A DNA stretch of 64,000 nt from an uncultured Aeromonadales bacterium (GTDB lineage: Bacteria > Pseudomonadota > Gammaproteobacteria > Enterobacterales > Succinivibrionaceae): the NCBI GenBank assembly GCA_902782145.1, contig CACZLZ010000005.1, forward strand, positions 62,001 to 126,000, read 5' to 3'. Positions 49,065 through 58,759 of this stretch are shown here, piece after piece; position 1 is the stretch's first letter, and every line of letters starts with the position of its first letter. Both the position numbers and the translations under genes were made by a program. The notes under the pieces were generated by a model that worked only from the letters and a program-made list of their open reading frames with translations, did not search any database and was not told the origin of the DNA.

Positions 49065-51717
49065 GTCCGGACTGTACACCTTTCCCGCCGGGCGGCGGGC
49101 TCAGCTGCCTGAGGGTTGCTCCTTCCGGATCGTCTCCGGGAGCATGGCCTGTTATTTGGAGGACACTGCCCTGGCCGGGGAGGAGCCGGTGCTTGCGGGT
49201 ACCCTCAGGGAAGGGGATCTGTTTCCAGGATCCCTCGGTGGCTCCGCCCCGCGGCGCCTTTTTTACTGCCCCGCATCTCCGGTGACGGCTACCATGGTGT
49301 CACCGGATCCTGTCAGGGGAGATCAGGATCTCCTCCGGGCCTTCGGTCGTACCTGCCCGGAAGGAGGCTTCTTCTACTCCGGGGCAGAGGGGGTGATCTC
49401 CGGGGAGGGCCTGGTGACCGCCTTTCTCCGATCTGCCGGTGCCAGGACCATGGCGGAGGCACTGGGGAACGTGATTTCCGAGCGTCAGGAGCGTGCCGGA
49501 CGCCGACGGGATCCCTTCCGGAACCAGGAGGGAACCCGCCGGGCCGGTCAGGCCCTGGCTGAGCTGGGGCTGATTTGTCCTGGGAGCTCAGCCCCGATCT
49601 TTGATCCCGGGGCGCTGGCTGCGGCAGTGCGGCTGCTGCTGGCGGAGGATGGCCTGGTCCAGCTCCCGGATCTGTCCTTCCTCCGGGAGGATGTGGATCG
49701 GGGCGGACCGGATCAGATCCACCGAAAGCTCCGGCGTCTGGAGCACCATGGGATCCGTATCCGGCGAATTGCCCTCCCGGAGGACTTTGACCGGCGTTAT
49801 TTCCCCGGATCCCTGCTGGTGCTGCGCCGGATCAAGGACGGGAGCACCGTGCCGGGGGTGCTCCGGTTCGGCCCTCTGGGGTGCCGGATCCTGGATCCGG
49901 TGACCATGGGTCAGGAGCTGGTATCTTCCTGGCGGGAAGTTTCCCTGCTACCCGATGCCTGGCAGTTTTACACCCGGCTGGAGGGCAGGACTGAGCGGCC
50001 GGGGGATCTGATCTCCCTGATGCGCCCGGGGCTGCCAGGCCTGGCGGCGGTGCTGCTGTCCTGCCTGATGACAGTTTTTTTTGCCGCCGCCGCTCCGGGA
50101 ACCGTCTTTTATGTGGCATCCTCGGTGATACCCCGGGGGGCGGAGGATGAACTTCTGCGGCTGATCCCCCTGCTCCTGTTCCTGGCTTTGTCGGGGATCC
50201 TGGCCAGCCTGCTACCGGAATTTATTGCCCGGATCCATTGCGGCTTTCTCCACGAGCGCCTGCAGATCCGGCTGTTTCACCGGCTGCTCCGGATCCCGGT
50301 TTGCCAGGTTGGCCGTCTGGAGTCCGGGGAACTTTTGGGACGCCTTAAGGGAGCGGAGTCCCTCCGGGACAGTTTCCAGATCCTGTTTGCTGCGGGGCTG
50401 GCAGGTCTTTCCGGGGTGATCGCAGGGGGCGCGGTGATGCTTTGGCTGGGTCCTCTGCCAGGGGTGATCTGCGCCGGAACGTCCGGCTGCTACCTCCTGG
50501 CACTGCTGGCCCTCTCCAGGCGCCAGGCGGATCTTATCGCTCAGCGGAACTCCTCCGGTGGGCACCTTGACGGCATGCTCCGGCAGTTTTTTGCCAGCCC
50601 CGACAAGATCAGATCTGCCGGAGCGGGGGAACGGATCCTTGGGCGGACCATGGGGGACTTCTCCCGGCTGGAGGAGGCTGTGTTCCGCATGGGGGGGATC
50701 AAATCCCTTGCCCAGACGGCGGGAACACTGTGCTCTGGGCTGTCCCTGCTGATGATCTTCCTGTGCGCCGGAGGGCTTCTGGGCAGTCCCCTGAGCCTGC
50801 CGCAGTTCCTGGCTTTGGTGGTGGCCTTCGGCTTTTTCCGCCAGGGTGTGGACAACTGTGCACGGTGCGTGTGGATCGGAGCTTATGTCCGCAATGAGTT
50901 CGGCCAGATTGCACCTCTTCTGAACGCTGAGGATGAGAACGCCGGGCGGCGGGAAGATCCCGGGCACCTGGACGGGAGTCTGGAGATGTCCCATGTGACT
51001 TTCACCTATCCCGGGGCGGCGGGTCCGGCCCTGGAGGATGTGAGTCTCAGGATCCGCCCGGGGGAGTTTGTAGCTCTGGTGGGCCGGTCAGGCTCAGGCA
51101 AGAGCTCTCTGATCCGGCTGCTTCTTGGGCTGGAGCGGCCTGACAGCGGGGTGATCCTCTGCGGGGGACATGATCTGGCGGATCTGGATCTGGGGCTGGT
51201 GCGCAGCCAGATGGGGGCCGTGATGCAGGGGGGCGGGATCTTCCCTGGAACGGTGCTGGACAATGTCCGCTGCGGCCGGGAGGACTGCTCCGAGGAGGAT
51301 GTGGTCCGGGCGCTGCGGCTGGCCGCCCTGGAGATGGTGGAGACCTTCCCCATGGGGATCCGCACCCGGATCTCCCGGGATACCCTGTCCGGCGGTCAGC
51401 AGCAGCGGATCCTCATTGCCCGGGCCCTCCTGGGCTCTCCGGGGATCCTGTTCCTGGATGAGGCCACCAGCGCCCTGGACAGCATCACCCAGAAGCAGAT
51501 CCAGGACCGGCTGGAGCATATGCGGATCACCCGGGTGGTGGCCGCCCACCGGCTCTCAACGGTGCGCAACGCCGACCGGATCCTGGTGCTGGAGCGGGGA
51601 CGTGTGATCCGCAGCGGCACCTTTGACGAACTGTCAGCCGGGGATGGCCTGTTCCGGCGGCTGCTTTCCGGCATGGACTCCGGGGAGGGCAGAGATATGG
51701 GGAGTGATAAGCTGTGA
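49057..51717 (+). CDS. NHLM-type ABC transporter permease/ATP-binding protein
   Basis: An 886-residue second exporter subunit without a C39 domain. The first 320 residues are a soluble region typical of this subfamily, in the position of a degenerate peptidase or cNMP-like domain; I see no catalytic Cys/His pair. Transmembrane helices cover about 325-620. The nucleotide-binding domain has GRSGSGKSS, LSGGQQQRILIARAL and FLDEATSALD. It starts at GTG 49057, overlapping the previous gene by 8 bases, and likely pairs with it as a heterodimer. Confidence 0.9.
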   Translation: MNESGLYTFPAGRRAQLPEGCSFRIVSGSMACYLEDTALAGEEPVLAGTLREGDLFPGSLGGSAPRRLFYCPASPVTATMVSPDPVRGDQDLLRAFGRTCPEGGFFYSGAEGVISGEGLVTAFLRSAGARTMAEALGNVISERQERAGRRRDPFRNQEGTRRAGQALAELGLICPGSSAPIFDPGALAAAVRLLLAEDGLVQLPDLSFLREDVDRGGPDQIHRKLRRLEHHGIRIRRIALPEDFDRRYFPGSLLVLRRIKDGSTVPGVLRFGPLGCRILDPVTMGQELVSSWREVSLLPDAWQFYTRLEGRTERPGDLISLMRPGLPGLAAVLLSCLMTVFFAAAAPGTVFYVASSVIPRGAEDELLRLIPLLLFLALSGILASLLPEFIARIHCGFLHERLQIRLFHRLLRIPVCQVGRLESGELLGRLKGAESLRDSFQILFAAGLAGLSGVIAGGAVMLWLGPLPGVICAGTSGCYLLALLALSRRQADLIAQRNSSGGHLDGMLRQFFASPDKIRSAGAGERILGRTMGDFSRLEEAVFRMGGIKSLAQTAGTLCSGLSLLMIFLCAGGLLGSPLSLPQFLALVVAFGFFRQGVDNCARCVWIGAYVRNEFGQIAPLLNAEDENAGRREDPGHLDGSLEMSHVTFTYPGAAGPALEDVSLRIRPGEFVALVGRSGSGKSSLIRLLLGLERPDSGVILCGGHDLADLDLGLVRSQMGAVMQGGGIFPGTVLDNVRCGREDCSEEDVVRALRLAALEMVETFPMGIRTRISRDTLSGGQQQRILIARALLGSPGILFLDEATSALDSITQKQIQDRLEHMRITRVVAAHRLSTVRNADRILVLERGRVIRSGTFDELSAGDGLFRRLLSGMDSGEGRDMGSDKL

Positions 51718-52967
51718 TCAGAAACTATCTGCTGTGGACAGTGCTCCTGCTGATCCTGGCTGTGCTGGGAACTTTTATCTTGGGACGGCAGTCTCCGGTT
51801 CTGGACAGGGACTTTGCCGCTGAGCATCGGGATGACCGGATCGCAGCGGTAAGGAGGGCGGGTGTCTTCCGCATTCCCGTGATCTTCAACCGGAACAGCC
51901 GGCCCGAGCAGCGACTGTTCCGGGTTCTGGAGCGGGCCGCTGAGGCACTGAATGCCCGGGGAGGGATCCGGGGCGTCAGGCTTGAACTGACGCCATCGGA
52001 TGTCTCCGGGACCCTTACCGACACTCTGGCCCGGCTCCAGTCCGTCTGCGCACCTCCGGGGGTGGCCGCCTGCATCGGACCCTTTTCCTCCGTCCATGTC
52101 CCCCAGGCCAGATCCCTGGCTTCCTTTGCTGCAGTCCCCCTGCTGTCTCCCGTGACCGTGTATTCGGAAAAACTGCCGCCCCTGGCCGGGGACACCTATG
52201 CCACAGCCTTTCCGCCTCTGAGGTATCTGGTGGGAGCCACTATTGCTCACATGCGCCGCAATGGGGTGGGCAGCCTGCTGATCGTCAGCCCCGACGGGGG
52301 TACCTACGGTGATCTCTACTCCACCCTTCTGGAGCGCTTCGGGCGTCAGATGGGTGGCTTTACTGAGATCCGCCGGGTGAAGTACCAGACACCATTCAGC
52401 CGCCTAGCTGTGGCCGGCAGCCTGGAGGGGGTGCCCCGGGATCTGGTGGACGCAGTGTTCTATGCCGGGGACGCCGAGGACTTCCCGGAGTTCATGGGGG
52501 TGTACCGGGGAATGGGGCTCAGTGTCCCCGTCTATGGCACCGAGGTGCTTAACATGCCCATGATCCGTGAAGGATCATATGGTGTCAGGATCCTGATCCC
52601 TTTCTTCAACACCGACTATCTGGCGGCAGTGACGGGGGTGGAAGCCGGGGAACTCGTGGATGAGGCCAGCCCGGATCTGTCCTTCCTTTCCGTGTGGCTG
52701 ATCAGTGCCCTGGCTGCGGAACTGGATCGGGAGGACTATGATCCCCGGCGGCTGCCGGAACGGCTACGCGGCTATTTCAGCCGGGTCTACGGGGAACTGG
52801 ATCCCGGGGCGGCCTTTTTCATTGATGAGGTGTCCGGGGAGCACGGACATCCCGGGGAGACGGGAGAAGACGTGGAGAGCCAGGAGACAGGCCAGGAGAT
52901 CTCTGAGGGTGGCAGCGGCGGTGCTGCGGACGGCGGGACGGGCACTGAAGGTGGCGGCCTGAACTGA
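51714..52967 (+). CDS. Membrane-anchored LivJ-like substrate-binding protein in the NHLM operon
   Basis: A 417-residue protein with an N-terminal transmembrane anchor (about 5-24, no lipobox) and a periplasmic Peripla_BP_6 fold: FRIPVIFNRN, ARLQSVCAPPGVAACIGPFSS, LLIVSPDGGTYGDLYS and AVFYAGDAEDFPEFM. The C-terminal 60 residues are acidic and glycine-rich. It overlaps the exporter gene by 4 bases (GTG 51714), so it belongs to the operon. A binding protein of the branched-chain amino-acid class is not a standard part of NHLM export; it may sense or recruit a ligand or peptide. Confidence 0.82.
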   Translation: MIRNYLLWTVLLLILAVLGTFILGRQSPVLDRDFAAEHRDDRIAAVRRAGVFRIPVIFNRNSRPEQRLFRVLERAAEALNARGGIRGVRLELTPSDVSGTLTDTLARLQSVCAPPGVAACIGPFSSVHVPQARSLASFAAVPLLSPVTVYSEKLPPLAGDTYATAFPPLRYLVGATIAHMRRNGVGSLLIVSPDGGTYGDLYSTLLERFGRQMGGFTEIRRVKYQTPFSRLAVAGSLEGVPRDLVDAVFYAGDAEDFPEFMGVYRGMGLSVPVYGTEVLNMPMIREGSYGVRILIPFFNTDYLAAVTGVEAGELVDEASPDLSFLSVWLISALAAELDREDYDPRRLPERLRGYFSRVYGELDPGAAFFIDEVSGEHGHPGETGEDVESQETGQEISEGGSGGAADGGTGTEGGGLN

Positions 52968-53113
52968 AAGCGGCGGCCGGATCTGGCGGAGACACTGATC
53001 TCCAGGGGCGGTCCGGCCGGGGATCCCGTCCTGCGGCCGGGGATGCGGTCCTGGGAAAGAAGAATAACAACCAGAATAAGCAAAAAAACAAATACTGAAG
53101 AGAGAGGAAATCC

Positions 53114-53467
53114 ATGATCAAAGTGTACAGTTACAGCCGGTGCATCGCCTGCCGGAAGGCCCTCAAATGGCTTGATGACCACGGGATCACCTATGAGCTG
53201 GCGGATATCAGGACAGATCATCCTGATGAGGCCCTTCTCAGGAAGCTCCATGCCATGAGCGGTCTTCCCCTGCAGAACTTCTGGAACACCGGCGGCAAGC
53301 CCTTCCGGGATCTGGATCTGGTCAACCGTCTTCCTGCCATGAGTGAGGATGAGCAGTTTGCCCTGTTGGCCTCTGACGGACTGCTGGTGAAGCGTCCCCT
53401 CTTGGTGACTGACTCCCTGGTTCTGCCGGGCTTCCGATCCGGGGAGTGGGGGGAGAAACTGCTGTGA
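53114..53467 (+). CDS. ArsC/Spx-family thioredoxin-fold protein
   Basis: A 117-residue protein with CxxC at positions 10-13 (YSRCIACRKALKWL) and the family motifs NFWNTGGKPFR and RPLLV. It resembles ArsC-like reductases of the Spx/MgsR/YffB group. Without an arsenic operon nearby, arsenate reduction is doubtful; a redox regulator or reductase role is more likely. GAGAGGAAATCC precedes ATG 53114. The gap after the export operon (52968-53113) has no promoter that I can name. Confidence 0.85.
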   Translation: MIKVYSYSRCIACRKALKWLDDHGITYELADIRTDHPDEALLRKLHAMSGLPLQNFWNTGGKPFRDLDLVNRLPAMSEDEQFALLASDGLLVKRPLLVTDSLVLPGFRSGEWGEKLL

Positions 53468-53627
53468 GGATCCTGCCGGGCGCACTGAACGGAGCTGAAG
53501 GCCGGAGAAGGTGTGCTGGTTCTCGGGGCAGATCTGCCGGGATGGCTCAGCGGGCCGATCTCCGGGGCCGGGTCTGGACCGATCTGTATCTCAGCTTCCG
53601 GATCGGGGATGGGAGGCTGGAAAGAGC

Positions 53628-53969
53628 ATGATCGGCGGCTACCGGGTGGTCACCCTGTGCGGCAGCACCCGCTTCAGGGATGCCTTCATGGAAGCCCAGA
53701 AGTGCCTCACCCTGGAGGGCTGCATTGTCATCAGCGTGGGGCTTTTCGGCCACAGTGGTGATGATGAGGTCTGGGCTGAAGGCGTCAAGGAGATGCTGGA
53801 CGACATGCACAAGCGCAAGATCGACATGGCCGACGAGATCTTTGTGGTCAATGTGGGCGGCTATGTGGGAGACAGCACCAGATCGGAGATCAACTATGCC
53901 CGGGCGGCCGGCAAGAAGGTGAACTTCCTGGAGGAGCCGGCAGATCCCGGGGATCATCATGACTGGTGA
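53628..53969 (+). CDS. Nucleoside 2-deoxyribosyltransferase-like protein
   Basis: A 113-residue protein with the Rossmann-like fold of the nucleoside 2-deoxyribosyltransferase/DUF4406 group: VVTLCGSTRFRDAFMEA at the N terminus and FVVNVGGYVGDSTRSEINYA near residue 85. The catalytic glutamate of this superfamily would be in the STRSEI segment. Its substrate is unknown. It is the last high-GC gene before the Septu island. Confidence 0.82.
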   Translation: MIGGYRVVTLCGSTRFRDAFMEAQKCLTLEGCIVISVGLFGHSGDDEVWAEGVKEMLDDMHKRKIDMADEIFVVNVGGYVGDSTRSEINYARAAGKKVNFLEEPADPGDHHDW

Positions 53970-53994
53970 AAACAACTTAGGGTATGCTTAGGAG

Positions 53995-54023
53995 TTGACA
54001 TCAGATGGATGACATAATATCAC
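53995..54023 (+). promoter_or_regulatory. Promoter ahead of the Septu operon
   Basis: A perfect TTGACA at 53995-54000, 17 bp and TATCAC at 54018-54023. A second candidate, TTGTTT at 54135-54140 with CATAAT at 54159-54164 (18 bp), lies closer to ptuA. Confidence 0.6.
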
Positions 54024-54060
54024 TGTGACTGTTTCACTTAAGGCTTTTACAATGGGATTT

Positions 54061-54118
54061 CTGAGTGAACTCTCAGGCAAGGGACTTGCTTAATTGACGG
54101 TCAAGTCCGCTACTACCG
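54061..54118 (+). other. Structured leader of the Septu operon
   Basis: Three short hairpins follow one another: CTGAG/CTCAG at 54061-54076, GGACTTG/CAAGTCC at 54082-54108, and a small CCG/CGG stem after 54115. If transcription starts near 54030 the leader is about 155 nt. A structural RNA or an attenuator is possible; no reverse transcriptase is present, so it is not a retron RNA on this evidence. Confidence 0.35.
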
Positions 54119-54187
54119 GAAGTCGGTGTGATTATTGTTTGTTGACTATTTTTGTATTCATAATGATTTAAGGGAAACAGAGAGAAA

Positions 54188-55528
54188 ATGATTTTATCAC
54201 GCATTTCTCTGAAGAATTTTCGTCAGTTTGAGGAACTATCCATTTCTTTTGACAGTGCTCTTAACGTCATTGTTGGGAAAAACGGTAGTGGAAAATCAGG
54301 AATTCTTGACGCGATTACCATTGCGCTTGGTGGGTATCTGGCAGGATTCGACAGTGGAAACAAGGTTATGGGCAGAGGTTTATCAAATGATGATGCCCGA
54401 CTTGTGGTGTTTCCTTCCGGAAGCGGGATTGAAGTTCAGAAACAGTATCCCGTTGAGATTGAAGCTGAAGCACTTGTCCAGGAGACCAATAGTGAAACTC
54501 GTACTGTTTCTTGGAAGAGAGTATTGGCACAAAATGGCGGAAAAACCAGGGTTGCCCCGGCTAAAGCCATCATGCAGTATGCTTCAGATCTTCAAGCTCA
54601 GTTAAGTAAGCAGAACAAGAAACTAATTTTACCGATTATAGCATACTATGGAACAGGTCGTTTGTTTCGGCATAAGGCAGAAAAGAAGATCTCTTTTGGG
54701 GGCTTCAACAGACTTCGTGGGTATAGTAACTGTCTTGATGCAGCATCTGATGAAAAGTCGTTTTGGCAGTGGTTCAAGAGAATGTCTGATATTGAATATG
54801 AAAGGCAAGAAAAAGTTCCTGAACTTGAAGTAGTAAAACGAGCTATGGGACAATGTTTTGTCGGTTGGAAGATAAATTTGGAAAATTCTCCTGATACTGT
54901 TCCCCAGTTCCGTTATATGGCTGATACAGGTGAATTTGAAATTTTTTATTCAAATGATAAAGGGATTGTTCGTCTGCCATTTAGGATGCTAAGTGACGGC
55001 GAAAGAGTTACTGTTCGCATAGTAGCAGACATTGCTTACAGGATGGCTAATCTTAACCCTGATCTTCTTGACAGGATCACAGACGAAACGCCTGGTGTTG
55101 TTCTGATTGATGAGATTGATCTGCATTTGCATCCAGGATGGCAGAAAAGAATTCTTGGAGATTTGAGATATATATTCCCTAAAGTTCAGTTTATTGTTAC
55201 AACTCATTCTCCCTTTATTGTCACAAATATCGAAACACCTGAGAGTATTGTTTGTATTTCAAATCAGAAAGTGTCTCATCCGTCTTTCAATACATATGCG
55301 CGCGATATTGATAACCTTCTAAAAGTTTTGATGGACGCTGATGTTCAACCTAACAAAGTCACGGATTTAAAAGAAAAGTTTTATGACTCTGTCGATGCTG
55401 AACAGAGGGATTCCGCTGAAAAATATCTTCGAGTATTGGAAAAACTTTTGGGAGTAAATCATCCAGAATACATCAAGGCTAAGATTGCTTTTGATCTTAA
55501 TTTTGACTTAGGAGATTATAAGGAATGA
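54188..55528 (+). CDS. ptuA: Septu defence ATPase PtuA
   Basis: A 446-residue SMC/RecF-like ATPase: Walker A GKNGSGKS (30-37), the ABC-type signature LSDGERV (about 278), Walker B VVLIDEIDLHLHPGW (about 303-317) and the switch histidine in TTHSPF. Together with the next gene it forms the two-gene Septu anti-phage system, in which PtuA senses infection and PtuB cuts nucleic acid. The gene is clearly AT-rich compared with its surroundings and poor in GATC, a sign of recent transfer. GAGAGAAA precedes ATG 54188. Confidence 0.88.
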   Translation: MILSRISLKNFRQFEELSISFDSALNVIVGKNGSGKSGILDAITIALGGYLAGFDSGNKVMGRGLSNDDARLVVFPSGSGIEVQKQYPVEIEAEALVQETNSETRTVSWKRVLAQNGGKTRVAPAKAIMQYASDLQAQLSKQNKKLILPIIAYYGTGRLFRHKAEKKISFGGFNRLRGYSNCLDAASDEKSFWQWFKRMSDIEYERQEKVPELEVVKRAMGQCFVGWKINLENSPDTVPQFRYMADTGEFEIFYSNDKGIVRLPFRMLSDGERVTVRIVADIAYRMANLNPDLLDRITDETPGVVLIDEIDLHLHPGWQKRILGDLRYIFPKVQFIVTTHSPFIVTNIETPESIVCISNQKVSHPSFNTYARDIDNLLKVLMDADVQPNKVTDLKEKFYDSVDAEQRDSAEKYLRVLEKLLGVNHPEYIKAKIAFDLNFDLGDYKE

Positions 55529-56163
55529 TCCTAATACAAAAAGGTAAGGCACCTAACTCACTTGTTCAATACAAATATCAATTTGATGCCAGTTTTAATA
55601 ATCTTCCATCTGTAGTAAAGAATGATATTAGGACAGCCCTTTTAGAGGAGCAGGGCTTTCTTTGTGCATATTGTATGAAGGCTATTGATGATAAATCGAT
55701 GAAAATAGAACATTACCAGGCCAGAACCCCGGATAATGAACTAGATTATAAAAACCTCTTAGCTTGTTGCTCTGGAGGTGAACAATTTGGAGAGTATTCC
55801 GAACGTACTTGCGATACATACAAGGAAGATAAAGTACTTCACATTGATCCGCAAAACATTCATCACACAAGAACAATCAGTTATAGATCGTCTGATGGAA
55901 CAATTCAGTCTTCTTTAGAATTTGGTAATGAACTTTCTGATATTCTTAATCTTAATAGTGCTTTATTGAAAACTGCCAGAAAAGATATTATTGACGCTTT
56001 GGATAATATGATCGGTAAAAAGTTTGGATCAAAACCTTGCTCGAAGTCATATTTGCAAGCTTTACTTAATAAATATAGTTCTCGTGTAAATAACCATAAT
56101 ACCTCTTTTTTAGGTGTTTATCTTTGGTATTTAACCAAAAAAATTAGACAATGTCGAGCCTAA
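55525..56163 (+). CDS. ptuB: Septu defence HNH nuclease PtuB
   Basis: A 212-residue HNH endonuclease. C47-x2-C50 (CAYC), His63 (KIEHYQAR) and Asn77 (DYKNLL) with Cys81 or Cys82 make the zinc-supported HNH core. It overlaps ptuA by ATGA, so the two are translationally coupled. The family is the effector of Septu; DNA or RNA is cleaved after release from PtuA. Low GC like ptuA. Confidence 0.88.
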   Translation: MILIQKGKAPNSLVQYKYQFDASFNNLPSVVKNDIRTALLEEQGFLCAYCMKAIDDKSMKIEHYQARTPDNELDYKNLLACCSGGEQFGEYSERTCDTYKEDKVLHIDPQNIHHTRTISYRSSDGTIQSSLEFGNELSDILNLNSALLKTARKDIIDALDNMIGKKFGSKPCSKSYLQALLNKYSSRVNNHNTSFLGVYLWYLTKKIRQCRA

Positions 56164-56689
56164 TAATTATTTAAATTTTTTTTTTTTCTACAGTACTTTC
56201 CGGCTTAATTACAGTGTTGAGTCTTGCGGTATCTGCTGCAGATGTCCCGCCAGCAATACCGGCAAATGCTCCTCCTTCCGACCTGTCCCGCGGCAGGTCC
56301 ATGTTGCTCTAATACATACGTTGTCACCTTTGGTCCATGCCGATGCCAGGGGGAACTTCCGGATTCCCGCATCAGTTCTGATCGCCGTCGGTCAGACACC
56401 ATTTCCTCTATAACTCAGATAAATCAACGGGATATCTGTCCAGTTTTGCCTTCAGTGTGTCTGTCTCCTCCTGAAATATCCTGGTACTGTCCCGTTCTCT
56501 CCCTATTCGCTGACTTAGAATGTAATTTACGGTCATTATATGACTTTGTGGTTTACATTTGATAATGTGACGCAATTCACGGTCAAAAAGGACTTATTTG
56601 AAACTCAACTCACACACGCCACTGTCCTCAGTGCTTACAATTTTTGCCGTCCTCTTTCAGATCATCATATTTTGGCTGGTAAAATCTAA
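56164..56689 (+). other. Gap between ptuB and the dCache receptor
   Basis: About 530 bases with a T tract (56179-56190) directly after ptuB that could be part of a weak terminator (ATTAG/CTAAT stem). GC content rises again within the gap, marking the right edge of the AT-rich island between about 56190 and 56700. TTGCCG at 56644-56649 and TATTTT at 56668-56673 (18 bp) could be a promoter for the receptor. I see no gene or integrase. Confidence 0.4.
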
Positions 56690-58591
56690 ATGTTTAACTT
56701 TAAGTCCCTGAAATTGAAAATTTTCATTTCGGTGTTTATTCCCTTTGTGATCCTGCTGGTGGCAATATGCATCTACCTCACCGTGAAGGACAACGAGGAG
56801 AACAAGCAGAACTTTGAAATCGGCTCCACCATGTTCGCCTCCCTGGTGAATGACAGCCTTAACATCATCGATTCCTGGGTGGCCGATCGGATGAAGGTGG
56901 TGGACACCCTGGCGGGGCAGGATCCAGTCTTTCTCAAGAACAGGGACAACCTCATCATGATAGGCAAGGCCATGAACTTTGGCGGCGTCTATTACGGTAC
57001 CCAGGCTGAGGGTGATATGTACTCCACCAAGAAGTCACTGGAGCAGTACCGGAAGTCCAACTATGATCCCCGGCAGCGGCCCTGGTACAAACTGGGTGAG
57101 GGGCAGGCCACGGTGCGGATAAGTTCACCCTACAAGGACTTCACCTTCAATGAGAACGTCATCGGCATGGCCAGAATGGCCCAGGGCGGTGTGGTGGCTG
57201 CCGATGTCAGGATCGCCGAACTCAAGGACTCCCTGTCCAAGATCTCCATTCCCAGCGGTGGCTTCACCATCCTGTACACTGACGATCACAAGGTCATCAT
57301 CTCTGACAGGGAGGATGCCTTCATGAAGGAGGTGAGCAAGTACAACCCGGTGTTCACCCCGGAGAAGATGAAAAGCGCGGAGGCAGCCAGGGGGCTTACC
57401 GATCTGATCATTGACGGCAAGCAGTACTACATGATGACCGGCAATGTGAAGAATGCCCCGTGGCATTTCTGCTTTGTGGTGCCGACCAGCCAGATCGCCA
57501 CCACCTCATCGAACTTCAAGATGATCCTGGTGATCTCCCTGGTGATCCTGGTGATCACAGTGTTTGTGCTGAACCAGTTCCTCTCTGTCCAGGTGGTTGA
57601 TCCCATCAACTTCATTTCCCGGTTCATGACCAATATGTCTGACGGCGCCGGGGCGGATCTGTCCAAGCGTATCGGGGTCAGGAGCAATGACGAGATCGGG
57701 GTGCTGGAAGAAAGCTTCAACCGTTTTCTGGACAGCCAGTCCAAGCTTATTGGCACCTTCAAGGCCTCAGCCTCAACTCTGACAGACATTTCCATGGAGG
57801 TGCAGGATCAGAGCCGGCTGCTCCATGAGAAGTCACAGAAGCAGATGGAGCTGCTCACCAGGGGCAATGAGATGATCACCAATGTGCGTGAGAATACCAC
57901 CTCCGTGTCTGCGGACATGGTGGACGCCTCCCAGAAGCTGAACGCCACCACTGAGGAGTGCACGGCGCTCCAGCGCCTGATCTCCGGTGTGGCAGACTCC
58001 ATCAACAACCTGAGCTCGGAGCTGGACAGCACCCGCACCGCCCTGGACAAGCTCCGGGAGAGCACCGATGCCATTGTCAGCCTGAATAACAGCATCAGCG
58101 AGATCTCCAACAACACCAACCTGCTGGCCCTGAATGCCGCCATCGAGGCCGCCCGGGCCGGTGAGCACGGACGGGGCTTTGCGGTGGTGGCGGATGAGGT
58201 CCGGAACCTTTCCGGCAACACCCAGAAGGCCACGGTGGATATCAAGAACACCATCGAGGCCCTGTTGGTGGCCAACCGCAACGCCATTGAGCTGATGAAT
58301 GTCAGCATTGACACCTGCAACAAGGCGGTGAGCCGCACCAATGAGGCGTCAGAGCACTTCAACAGCATCACCGCCTCCTTCAGTGAGATCAACGCCACCA
58401 CCCAGCGGATCTCCCGCATAGCCGAGGAGCAGAACGGGGTTGTGGGCATTGTGTCCGACAACATCGACAAGGCTGAGAGCTCCGCCGAGGAGATCCTGGA
58501 GAATTCCAATGTCTACGCCCAGACAGCCAGGGATCTGAAGGAGCAGTTCGGTGCTCTGAACGACTCCCTTTCCGGCTTTGTCACCGGGTAG
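56690..58591 (+). CDS. Methyl-accepting chemotaxis protein with dCache sensor
   Basis: A 633-residue receptor. Helix 1 (about 10-30), a periplasmic dCache_1 domain (35-275), helix 2 (277-298), HAMP and a signalling domain with [20 protein letters not shown] and [17 protein letters not shown]. The sensor has [10 protein letters not shown] and later SSPYKD and AADVRI, a pattern in keeping with the amino-acid-binding dCache motif (Tyr, Arg, Trp-Tyr, Asp), so an amino-acid or related amine ligand is plausible. Its own terminator follows. Confidence 0.93.
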   Translation: MFNFKSLKLKIFISVFIPFVILLVAICIYLTVKDNEENKQNFEIGSTMFASLVNDSLNIIDSWVADRMKVVDTLAGQDPVFLKNRDNLIMIGKAMNFGGVYYGTQAEGDMYSTKKSLEQYRKSNYDPRQRPWYKLGEGQATVRISSPYKDFTFNENVIGMARMAQGGVVAADVRIAELKDSLSKISIPSGGFTILYTDDHKVIISDREDAFMKEVSKYNPVFTPEKMKSAEAARGLTDLIIDGKQYYMMTGNVKNAPWHFCFVVPTSQIATTSSNFKMILVISLVILVITVFVLNQFLSVQVVDPINFISRFMTNMSDGAGADLSKRIGVRSNDEIGVLEESFNRFLDSQSKLIGTFKASASTLTDISMEVQDQSRLLHEKSQKQMELLTRGNEMITNVRENTTSVSADMVDASQKLNATTEECTALQRLISGVADSINNLSSELDSTRTALDKLRESTDAIVSLNNSISEISNNTNLLALNAAIEAARAGEHGRGFAVVADEVRNLSGNTQKATVDIKNTIEALLVANRNAIELMNVSIDTCNKAVSRTNEASEHFNSITASFSEINATTQRISRIAEEQNGVVGIVSDNIDKAESSAEEILENSNVYAQTARDLKEQFGALNDSLSGFVTG

Positions 58592-58616
58592 GACTGGATC
58601 AGAAAACGCTGTGCAA

Positions 58617-58649
58617 GATCGGGGACGGTTGGTTCCCGGTCTTTTTTTT
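58617..58649 (+). terminator. Rho-independent terminator after the dCache receptor
   Basis: A 10-bp stem (58617-58626 with 58632-58641, two GU pairs) around the loop GGTTG is followed by eight T residues at 58642-58649. Confidence 0.92.
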
Positions 58650-58669
58650 CTGAAAAACATCTCAGAGAC

Positions 58670-58698
58670 TTGATGATCGCAACCTGGAGGGTTAAGAT
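58670..58698 (+). promoter_or_regulatory. Candidate promoter of the AAA/DUF234 ATPase
   Basis: TTGATG at 58670-58675, 17 bp, TAAGAT at 58693-58698. Three GAAAAA/TTCAG-type short repeats follow (58711-58745). The leader would be about 55 nt. Confidence 0.5.
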
Positions 58699-58759
58699 AA
58701 ATTTAACTGAGGAAAAATTCAGAGAAAAACGGTTCAGAAAAACGAAGGTGTGAAGAGCT

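Noticed and set aside
54024..54187. Retron non-coding RNA before ptuA
   Set aside because: There is no reverse transcriptase in the island, and no paired a1/a2-type repeats were found.
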